From Ignavibacteriales bacterium (GTDB taxonomy: Bacteria > Bacteroidota > Ignavibacteria > Ignavibacteriales > SURF-24), in NCBI GenBank assembly GCA_026390815.1, contig JAPLFH010000054.1, positions 62,001 to 126,000 of the forward strand: a stretch of 64,000 bases of DNA. The letters run 5' to 3'. Below the pieces are notes generated by a model. It saw only the letters and a program-made list of their open reading frames with translations, made no database searches and was not told where the DNA came from. Below, one piece after another: positions 16,847 to 23,227 of this stretch; within the stretch, counting starts at the first letter, position 1; the number at the start of each line of letters is the position of its first letter. The position numbers and the translations under genes were made by a program.

Positions 16847-17398
16847 CTAAAAATAGAATTGCCCCAATAAATGTATTGATGTGTACTGAGCTGTGGTGCC
16901 AGTAAAAGTTGAACCATACTCAACTCCAAATCCGGATTTAAATCCTTTATTTGCCAGATCTCTAAAATCTAATCCAACCAAAAGGGAAAAGACTGCGCCG
17001 ATATCGTAAGCATCAACATCGTTAAAGGTTCTGTCATTTAATAATAGCGGACCAATTGTTTCTTCAAGGTATCCAATTTTACCGAGCGGCTGTTGTAAAA
17101 TTCCTTTAAGAAAAATTCCTTTTACAAATGGATAATATCTTCCCTGCAAACCTGTTGGAAGTATCACTTCAATTTTGCGTGCGTAAATTACTCCAAGACG
17201 AAGTGGGAGACCACCAGTAAATGATGGAAGAAAATCCAAAGTAGCGCCAACTGTAAAGCAGGTTTGCGATGGCAGGTTTCCGCTAATGTTTCCAGCACCA
17301 CCATAAATACCAACGCCAACTTCTTTTATCTGGCAAAAAGAATTTGTATGAAAAAAAAAGAATAAAATTATTAATAATAAAATTGATTTGGACTTCAC
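16847..17398 (-). CDS. Secreted outer-membrane-like protein
   Basis: About 183 residues with a signal peptide (KSILLLIILFFFFHTNSFCQ) and a mature region of glycine-rich beta strands (VGVGIYGGAGNISG, FGVEYGSTFTG) ending in a terminal phenylalanine (HLLGQFYF), the usual outer-membrane barrel ending. The start is most likely GTG at 17398: AAGGA lies 8 bp upstream, inside the last codons of the PspC gene, so the two genes overlap slightly and are translationally coupled. A frame from 17425 would lack a ribosome binding site. The specific function is unknown. Confidence 0.7.
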   Translation of the reverse strand: MKSKSILLLIILFFFFHTNSFCQIKEVGVGIYGGAGNISGNLPSQTCFTVGATLDFLPSFTGGLPLRLGVIYARKIEVILPTGLQGRYYPFVKGIFLKGILQQPLGKIGYLEETIGPLLLNDRTFNDVDAYDIGAVFSLLVGLDFRDLANKGFKSGFGVEYGSTFTGTTAQYTSIHLLGQFYF

Positions 17399-17402
17399 TT
17401 GG

Positions 17403-17588
17403 TTATTCCTTTTCCGGAATAACAACCCAAAGAATTATATAAACAAGTATTCCTGGAAAAGCAGCACTGAAAATGGATACCAGAACATAAACAATTCTAA
17501 CAAGAGAATAATCGAGGTTTAAGTACTCAGCTATACCAGCACAAACGCCAGCAATCATTTTATTATGAGAACGACGCAATTGTTTCAT
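17403..17588 (-). CDS. PspC-domain small membrane protein
   Basis: 61 residues forming one PspC domain: the start KQLRRSHNKMIAGVCAGIAE, followed by YLNLDYSLVRIVYVL and a second hydrophobic segment ending LWVVIPEKE. PspC proteins take part in envelope-stress responses in other bacteria. This short form without partner domains is common in Bacteroidota, where its role is less clear. It is coupled to the downstream barrel-protein gene, which fits an envelope role (inference). Confidence 0.85.
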   Translation of the reverse strand: MKQLRRSHNKMIAGVCAGIAEYLNLDYSLVRIVYVLVSIFSAAFPGILVYIILWVVIPEKE

Positions 17589-17717
17589 CTTAACTCCAGA
17601 TAAAAATCTATTTTAATATTTTAAAAACAGGATGCCAAACACTAACCAATTCCTATGTCCTTCTTCCAGGAATTTATTTTCTTACTTACTGTCAAGTAAC
17701 AAGAGTATTTATTAATT

Positions 17718-17869
17718 AAATTCCAAATAACAAAAAACAAAATCCAAACAAACTCCAATCCTCAAATTCCAATTTTTAAAGAAAAACATTTTTTTCTGCT
17801 ATATTCTCCGGTATGCAATAATTGGAATTTGAAATTTGTTTGCTATTTGCAATTTGATTATTGGTATTT
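17718..17869. repeat. Long imperfect inverted repeat in intergenic region
   Basis: The 316-bp gap 17589-17904 contains two AT-rich arms (17718-17776 and about 17818-17869). They pair over stretches such as CAAATTCCAATT against AATTGGAATTTG, with about 40 bp between them. This resembles interspersed CAAATTCC-type intergenic repeats. I see no gene in the gap. Confidence 0.55.
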
Positions 17870-17904
17870 AACTATTTCTCCTTTCTTGGTGTATCGTAAA
17901 TTTA

Positions 17905-19122
17905 TCAGTTGCTGCTTATTTCATTAATTGATTTCTTAATAATTTCAATTGCTTCCATAACCTGTTCTTCAGTTATAACAAGTGGTGGAGCAAAACGGAT
18001 TATATGATTGTGTGTTGGTTTTGCAAGTAAACCATAATCACGCATCTTCAAGCAAATATCCCACGCTTCCTTGCCGTTCATTGGTTTAATTACAATTGCA
18101 TTCAACAAACCTTTACCTCGTACAAGCTCAATCATTTCATTTTTAATTTTCCGCGCTTCATCCCTAAATAATTTTCCCAATTTTTCAGCGTTCTTGGCAA
18201 GCTTTTCATCTTTAACAATTTCAAGCGAAGTAATTGCAACACGTGCAGCTAATGGATTTCCGCCAAATGTAGAGCCGTGCTCACCAGGTTTAATACAAAG
18301 CATTATATCATCATTTGCTAACACAGCAGAAATTGGCATTGTGCCACCAGAAAGCGCCTTTCCTAAAATTAACACATCTGGTTTAACGTTCTCATGATCG
18401 CAGGCAAGCAGTTTCCCGGTTCGCGCAATGCCTGTTTGTACTTCATCTGCAATGAACAAAACATTTTTTGCTTTACACATTTGGTACGCTTTGGAAATGT
18501 AACCTTCATCCGGAACAAAAACTCCTGCCTCGCCTTGAATTGGCTCTACCAAAAATCCCGCAACGTTTGGATCCTGCAAAACATTTTCTAATGCTGATAA
18601 ATCGTTATAAGGAATTTTTATAAATCCGGGAGTGTAAGGTCCATATTCATTATAAGCATCAGGATCGCTGGACATAGAAATAATTGTAATTGTTCTGCCG
18701 TGGAAATTTCCCTCGCATACAACAATCCTGGCTTCATTCTCTTTTATTCCTTTCTTTTGATAAGCCCACTTTCTGCATAACTTCAAAGCTGTTTCATCTG
18801 CTTCTGCGCCGGAGTTCATTGGAAGAACTTTATCATAGCCGAAGTATTCGGTTATAAATTTTGCATAAACGCCTAATTGATCATTAAAAAACGCACGGGA
18901 AGTTAGAGTTAAAGTTTTTGCCTGGTCAATCATTGTTGCAATTATCTTAGGATGACAATGCCCCTGGTTAACTGCCGAATATGCTGAAAGAAAATCGTAG
19001 TATCTTTTTCCTTCAACATCCCAAACAAAAACTCCTTTACCTTTTGCAATTACAACCGGCAGTGGATGATAGTTATGAGCGCCGTATTTTTCTTCTAAAT
19101 GAATATAATCTTGAGAAGTCAT
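17905..19122 (-). CDS. rocD: Ornithine aminotransferase
   Basis: A 405-residue class III PLP-dependent aminotransferase that converts ornithine and 2-oxoglutarate to glutamate-5-semialdehyde and glutamate. Family blocks are clear: [43 protein letters not shown], the PLP lysine in LGKALSGG and [13 protein letters not shown]. Length and motifs match ornithine aminotransferase better than acetylornithine or GABA aminotransferases. It is a single gene with its own promoter element (19156-19163, minus) and no arginine-degradation partner nearby. Confidence 0.9.
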   Translation of the reverse strand: MTSQDYIHLEEKYGAHNYHPLPVVIAKGKGVFVWDVEGKRYYDFLSAYSAVNQGHCHPKIIATMIDQAKTLTLTSRAFFNDQLGVYAKFITEYFGYDKVLPMNSGAEADETALKLCRKWAYQKKGIKENEARIVVCEGNFHGRTITIISMSSDPDAYNEYGPYTPGFIKIPYNDLSALENVLQDPNVAGFLVEPIQGEAGVFVPDEGYISKAYQMCKAKNVLFIADEVQTGIARTGKLLACDHENVKPDVLILGKALSGGTMPISAVLANDDIMLCIKPGEHGSTFGGNPLAARVAITSLEIVKDEKLAKNAEKLGKLFRDEARKIKNEMIELVRGKGLLNAIVIKPMNGKEAWDICLKMRDYGLLAKPTHNHIIRFAPPLVITEEQVMEAIEIIKKSINEISSN

Positions 19123-19155
19123 AAAAACTCATTTTGTTAATAGATATTTTTGTTA

Positions 19156-19163
19156 CAAATCTA
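19156..19163 (-). promoter_or_regulatory. Bacteroidota-type -7 element before rocD
   Basis: The minus strand reads TAGATTTG, an exact TAnnTTTG match, 34 bp before the ornithine aminotransferase start. Confidence 0.35.
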
Positions 19164-19350
19164 TCGAAATTTAATTACACAATCGAGAGTGAAATTATGT
19201 TTTTATTACTTTAGTAGAAAGAATAGTTGTCATTTTAAAAGCGGTGTTTATATACATAACCAGACAAGCCGGAACCAAACATTTAAGAATTGGCGAATCG
19301 GTGAATCGACGAAACGGGGATATCAGATTCTGCATTTTTAAGAATATTCA

Positions 19351-19569
19351 TTGCTCAAATACTTTTGCCGTTTTGCAATGATTTTAAGAACTAACTACAT
19401 AGCTGGTTCTGGGCACCGGAAGAGAGGAGGTTCGAGAATTATTTATTATTGGCATTCAGTAAAAGAAATAATTTTAATGCTCTTAATTTATCCAAAGAGT
19501 GTTCAAGATGATTTGACAGATGAACAACTGAAAATATTAAAGAAAGTGTTGGAGGAAGAAATAAAATGA
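19351..19569 (+). pseudogene. Decayed HigB/RelE-type toxin
   Basis: The C-terminal part (KRGGSRIIYYWHSVKEIILM, then YPKSVQDDLTDEQLKIL) matches the end of HigB2-type RelE toxins. It sits exactly where the toxin should be: its stop overlaps the antitoxin ATG in ATGA. Before it, only IAGSG and a short degenerate stretch remain. Compared with the usual form, the roughly 12-residue segment between GSG and KRGG that carries conserved basic residues is missing, as are most of the first 50 residues. The open frame (TTG 19351) is therefore a remnant, probably without ribonuclease activity. I found no intact N-terminus in the other frames upstream. Confidence 0.65.
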
Positions 19570-19859
19570 ATGATAAATTATTTAATGAATTACTTACAAG
19601 TATAAAACAAGGTGGTGAAATCTTACACGGCTCTAGAAAAGCAAAACGTGTTTTTAATTTTGATGATCCAGATGTTAAAACAATAAGAGAACATTATGGT
19701 TTATCGCAAGATAAATTTGCTAAGCTGCTTGGAATAAGTGCTGGAACCTTGCGGAATTGGGAACAAGGTAGAAGAAAACCAGATGGTCCAGCAAGAGTAT
19801 TACTTTGCGTAGCAGCTAAACATCCAGATGCAATTCTTGATTCTCTTTATAGTTCCTAA
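19566..19859 (+). CDS. HTH antitoxin, HigA/NadS type
   Basis: 97 residues. After a short N-terminal arm (FNELLTSIKQGGEILHGSRK) comes an XRE-type helix-turn-helix (IREHYGLSQDKFAKLLGISA, then GTLRNWEQGRRKPDGPA), the standard layout of antitoxins paired with HigB/RelE toxins. It should bind DNA and repress its own operon. The protein is intact although the partner toxin is decayed, so it is now an orphan antitoxin. The start codon overlaps the toxin stop by 4 nt, the usual coupling in this family. Confidence 0.85.
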   Translation: MNDKLFNELLTSIKQGGEILHGSRKAKRVFNFDDPDVKTIREHYGLSQDKFAKLLGISAGTLRNWEQGRRKPDGPARVLLCVAAKHPDAILDSLYSS

Positions 19860-19901
19860 AATTATTTCATTCTCGCTACGGAAAATTAAATTATTTTTCG
19901 G

Positions 19902-20046
19902 CTGTCAAGGTCCACGAGCCTGTCCGAGAACTAGTATTGCAAGAATAAAAATCCAATAAGAGGGGGTTATAAATTATTTAAATGCAATATTGTGAAAATT
20001 AATTTAACAAATCTAAGTTCTCGGACAGACTCCCACACTTTGACAG
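19902..20046. repeat. Palindrome 1, split by MITE
   Basis: CTGTCAAGGT (19902-19911) and ACTTTGACAG (20037-20046) form a 10-bp stem (one G-T pair) once the inserted element is removed. The loop is CCAC, present twice (19912-19915 and 20033-20036) as the target duplication. Confidence 0.8.
19916..20032. mobile_element. 117-bp MITE related to the adjacent IS
   Basis: The left end GAGCCTGTCCGAGAACTA (19916-19933) and right end AAGTTCTCGGACAGACTC (20015-20032) are 18-bp inverted repeats with two mismatches. The left end is identical to that of the IS at 20158. It has no coding capacity, and it is flanked by the 4-bp duplication CCAC. It is therefore a non-autonomous element that the neighbouring transposase could mobilise. 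Confidence 0.85.
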
Positions 20047-20157
20047 AGATAACTTTAATTGATACTAAAAGTGAGATAGTGGTGTAGATAAAATTCAATC
20101 CACTAATTTTATAAAAATAATTCCGCTAGCTGGATGAACAATCCTGTCAAGGAATGG

Positions 20158-21781
20158 GAGCCTGTCCGAGAACTAATGCAAATATATAAAAGTATTAATA
20201 TATTTTGGTAGCAAAAATCGTGAGCTCCAAAAATGAAATTTCGTCCATACCAGCAACACCAAGTAATAATGTTTCCAAATAATCTGGAAGAACTTATCCC
20301 TGAAAATCATTTGATTAGAATAATTGATTTAATTGTTGAACAACTTGATTTTAAAAAATTATATAATAGTTATAGTGAAGAAGGACAACCTGGGTACCAC
20401 CCAATGATGTTGGTAAAAATATTATTATATGGCTATTCAGTGGGGGTAAGGAGTTCAAGAAAAATTGCGGAGAAATTATTAAGTGATATTTACTTTATGT
20501 ATCTGGCCGGAATGCAGAAACCGGACTTCAGGACAATAAGTGACTTCAGGAAAAACAAAAAGGAATACCTGATAGAATATTTTAAGCAGGTACTTCAGAT
20601 ATGTAAACGTATGGGTTTATTTTCACTAGGGCATGTAGCAATAGATGGGACAAAGATAGAAGCAAATTCATCAAGAAAAATGATGTTGGATAAAGATGAT
20701 CTCTTAAGACTTGAAAGCAATGTTGAGGAAAAGATACGCCATATAATCGAATGTGCAGATAAAATAGATAAAGAAGAGGATAAAAAATACGGGGAAGACA
20801 AAAGAGGGGAGGAACTTCCAGAAGAACTATCAGGCAAGGAGAAACTCTTAGAAAAGATAAAACAGGCAAAGAAACATCTTGAGGAAAATAATTTAAAGAG
20901 AGTAAGCCTAACAGATCCGGAATCAAGAATAATGCTGACTAATAATAGGGGTACTGATATATGCTATAATGTTCAAGCAGCTATAGATAGTGAACATCAG
21001 GTAATATTAGCATGTAAAGCATCGAGTAAAGAAGATGATCATGGTAATTTAATTCCAGTATATGAAGAAGTTGTTCAGAATGCAGGAGAAAAACCGAAAG
21101 AAGTATCTGCCGATGCAGGATACCAAAGTGGAAGAATCTATAATTATTTGGAAAAGAATAAAATAGATGCGTATCTGCCTGATTGTAAAATAAGCGCTGA
21201 GACGGATGAATCGGGTAAAGAAATAATCGGGAAATTTGATAGAAGGAAGTTTATATATAACGCAATTGCTGACACTTATACTTGTCCAAATGAGAAGCAG
21301 ATGAAATTTAAGAAAAATGATAAACGTAATGGAGTAAAGTTCAAAATATATAAAGGTCAATCATGTAAAGACTGCAAACTTAGAAGAGAGTGCATAAGTA
21401 AGCAAACTGCGAAGTTCAGAGAGATAAATATATATGAAAACGATAAGTTTAAGACTGAAATGCGGAATAAACTATTATCTACTGAGGGAAGAATAAAGTA
21501 TAAGAAAAGAATGCTCATAGAGGCTGTCTTTGCACATCTAAAAAGAACAATGTTGTTCAGACAGTTCTTGCTTCGCGGAATTGAAAAAACCAATTGTGAG
21601 TTGAGTTTACTTTGTACTGCTTACAATATTAAGAAATTATGGAAACAGTTAAGTCTGGAAACTATATAATGCCAGATATTAATTTTTCGTAAGAGAAATA
21701 AAATATCCAAAAATTTTAATCTGGTAATACTAAAAAATTACTTTTTTATTTAACTAAAAAAGGTAGTTCTCGGACAGGCTC
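20158..21781 (+). mobile_element. IS1182-type insertion sequence, complete
   Basis: A 1624-bp element with perfect 18-bp terminal inverted repeats: GAGCCTGTCCGAGAACTA (20158-20175) and its complement TAGTTCTCGGACAGGCTC (21764-21781). It is flanked by the direct duplication ATGG and carries one intact transposase gene. Intact ends, target duplication and open frame indicate a recent, potentially active insertion. Confidence 0.93.
20233..21669 (+). CDS. IS1182-family DDE transposase
   Basis: A 478-residue full-length transposase. The N-terminal DUF772-like domain (PYQQHQVIMFPNNLEELIPE, then GYHPMMLVKILLYGYSVGVR and SDFRKN) is followed by the DDE core, with Asp138 in AIDGTKIEANSS, Asp294 in SADAGYQSG and Glu430 in EAVFAHLKR. 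A CKDCKLRREC zinc-like knuckle lies before the last acidic residue, as in this family. There are no frameshifts. Codon use is more A-rich than in the neighbours, fitting horizontal origin. It presumably also acts on the 117-bp MITE with the same ends. Confidence 0.93.
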   Translation: MKFRPYQQHQVIMFPNNLEELIPENHLIRIIDLIVEQLDFKKLYNSYSEEGQPGYHPMMLVKILLYGYSVGVRSSRKIAEKLLSDIYFMYLAGMQKPDFRTISDFRKNKKEYLIEYFKQVLQICKRMGLFSLGHVAIDGTKIEANSSRKMMLDKDDLLRLESNVEEKIRHIIECADKIDKEEDKKYGEDKRGEELPEELSGKEKLLEKIKQAKKHLEENNLKRVSLTDPESRIMLTNNRGTDICYNVQAAIDSEHQVILACKASSKEDDHGNLIPVYEEVVQNAGEKPKEVSADAGYQSGRIYNYLEKNKIDAYLPDCKISAETDESGKEIIGKFDRRKFIYNAIADTYTCPNEKQMKFKKNDKRNGVKFKIYKGQSCKDCKLRRECISKQTAKFREINIYENDKFKTEMRNKLLSTEGRIKYKKRMLIEAVFAHLKRTMLFRQFLLRGIEKTNCELSLLCTAYNIKKLWKQLSLETI

Positions 21782-21827
21782 ATGGTCCTTGACAGCCAGG
21801 GAACAGACCACAAGGGTTAGGATATTG

Positions 21828-21861
21828 ACATTTGCAAAGCAAGTTTCTAACTTGCAAATGT
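21828..21861. repeat. Bulged palindrome
   Basis: ACATTT then GCAAGTT (21828-21833 and 21839-21845) pair with AACTTGC and AAATGT (21849-21861), loop TCT and a 5-nt bulge. It lies in the 456-bp non-coding stretch 21670-22126, which otherwise holds the IS right end and the next palindrome. Confidence 0.6.
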
Positions 21862-21926
21862 TAGAATTATGAATTAGAGAGATTCATGAAAATATGTGGC
21901 AATTCGATAAACAAATTCATCTAACA

Positions 21927-21967
21927 ATGGGACTAATTGTCCCGTTACACAAAGCAATTAGTCCCAT
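21927..21967. repeat. 13-bp perfect inverted repeat
   Basis: ATGGGACTAATTG (21927-21939) pairs perfectly with CAATTAGTCCCAT (21955-21967), with a 15-nt loop that contains a second, competing pairing (GGGAC with GTCCC). No T-run follows, so it is not an ordinary terminator. Confidence 0.65.
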
Positions 21968-22126
21968 AACAAAGTGCATTCTAAATTTATTTTTAGCTCT
22001 TTTATTAATAACTTCAGCATTATCCTGTAAATATTTCCAAGACTTTATAAAGCCAACTATTGCTGTAGTGAATTTCAAGTCTTTTTTTAAATGCAAATGA
22101 ATTTTTTAATAATTCGGAGAATAGCA

Positions 22127-23161
22127 ATGAAAAATTTTATCTTGATTATTTTAACTATTTTATTAACTTTTTTAAACAACATAATACTTGCACAAAATCC
22201 ACCACCACCACACCCCCCTGAAGCAAATATGAGTTTAGTAGCTTTTTACGATGATCCTTGGAATGACTTTCATTCATGGGCATTTATTTACTCCGGATGG
22301 TGTAGATATTATAGTAGTGCTGATTTCGGTTATGAGTTACAGAAGTATGAAAGTAACCAATGGGTAACAAAAATTAATATCGAATTTTATCATTTAACTC
22401 AACCTGATATGAGTGGTAACTGGCAAGGGTATGATGGATTACAATTCCTTGATGCAGCAGCTATATATGGTAATGGAGATTATCGTGTTAAGGGTTATTG
22501 TACAGCTGAAAATACCCCTGCAAGTGATGAGGCTGTATCAGACTGGGCATATGGTTCAATAACAGATGTAGTCAGTCCTGAAACCCCAGTTTCATTTGAT
22601 GGTTCTTGGCAGTCAAATCATCCATATATTTCCTGGGATGCTAATAGTGAATATGATTTAAAGGATTACGTCGTTTACAAAAAAATAGGTTCTGGAAGCT
22701 GGGCATATCGTGCTTCAACAACTGCCACACATTATTCAGATATAAACGAAAACCCTTACACAGAAGGTGATAAACGTTTCGTTTATTATAAGGTTACTGC
22801 CAGAGACTATACAAACAATGAATCAGCAGCTACTTCACAAGAAGTTTTTGTTTGCAATCCGTGGCTTGAAAAAACCAAATCTGCTGATGAAATTTCTTAT
22901 ACATATGAACTTTCACAAAATTATCCCAATCCCTTTAATCCAACAACCGTAATTAAATTTCAATTAGCTCAAAGTACGTTTGTTAGATTAACTGTTTACA
23001 ATCAGTTGGGGCAGGAAATCTCAGTCTTGTTAAATGATAATCTTGAAAAAGGTAAACACAGTGTAGAATTTAATGCGCAAAATTTACCGAGTGGAATATA
23101 TATTTATCAATTAAAAGCCGGTAACTTTACAATGGTCAATAAAATGATATTAACAAAATAG
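22127..23161 (+). CDS. Secreted FN3-like protein with T9SS sorting domain
   Basis: About 344 residues from ATG 22127, which has GGAG 7 bp upstream; the frame also opens at ATG 22091 but would then precede the signal peptide by 12 residues. It has a signal peptide ending at LAQ, a proline-rich stretch (NPPPPHPPE), an uncharacterised domain rich in Trp/Tyr, a fibronectin III-like segment (residues about 170-260), and a C-terminal sorting domain starting SQNYPNPFNPTTVIKF and ending GIYIYQLKAGNFTMVNKMI. The tail directs export by the type IX system and surface attachment. The substrate or partner is unknown. The gene begins about 345 bp beyond the IS. Confidence 0.8.
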   Translation: MKNFILIILTILLTFLNNIILAQNPPPPHPPEANMSLVAFYDDPWNDFHSWAFIYSGWCRYYSSADFGYELQKYESNQWVTKINIEFYHLTQPDMSGNWQGYDGLQFLDAAAIYGNGDYRVKGYCTAENTPASDEAVSDWAYGSITDVVSPETPVSFDGSWQSNHPYISWDANSEYDLKDYVVYKKIGSGSWAYRASTTATHYSDINENPYTEGDKRFVYYKVTARDYTNNESAATSQEVFVCNPWLEKTKSADEISYTYELSQNYPNPFNPTTVIKFQLAQSTFVRLTVYNQLGQEISVLLNDNLEKGKHSVEFNAQNLPSGIYIYQLKAGNFTMVNKMILTK

Positions 23162-23181
23162 CATATTGATAAATTTGTAAA

Positions 23182-23206
23182 AAGGGGTAAGATAAACTTG
23201 CCCCTT
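23182..23206 (+). terminator. Hairpin between two T9SS cargo genes
   Basis: AAGGGGTAAG (23182-23191), loop ATAAA, CTTGCCCCTT (23197-23206), with one G-T pair. It lies 20 bp after the first gene and overlaps a possible TTG start of the next, supporting the later ATG. No strong T-run. Confidence 0.45.
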
Positions 23207-23227
23207 AAATACATATTAGGGATTATT

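Larger units (their letters stand above)
20144..21795. repeat. Palindrome 2, split by IS element
   Basis: CTGTCAAGGA (20144-20153) and TCCTTGACAG (21786-21795) form a perfect 10-bp stem once the IS is removed. The loop is ATGG, present twice (20154-20157 and 21782-21785) as the target duplication. Confidence 0.85.

Noticed and set aside
16354-16929. Open frames of 191 aa (minus) and 148 aa (plus) in the G-rich array
   Set aside because: They consist only of FPFP/RFPF or GKGKRERETG repeats dictated by the GGGAAA units, are open on both strands at once and have no ribosome binding site. They reflect the repeat, not a protein.
19270-19320. Short GAATCG-type tandem words upstream of the toxin remnant
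   Set aside because: Only about three imperfect copies of an 8-9-bp word; too short and degenerate to call a repeat array or CRISPR.
19420-19435. GGTTCGAGAAT resembling a tRNA T-loop
   Set aside because: It lies inside the toxin remnant coding for RGGSRII, and no acceptor or anticodon stem can be formed around it.
21894-22100. 68-aa frame after the IS
   Set aside because: It runs through a perfect 13-bp inverted repeat and overlaps the start region of the next secreted-protein gene; no ribosome binding site and no recognisable domain.
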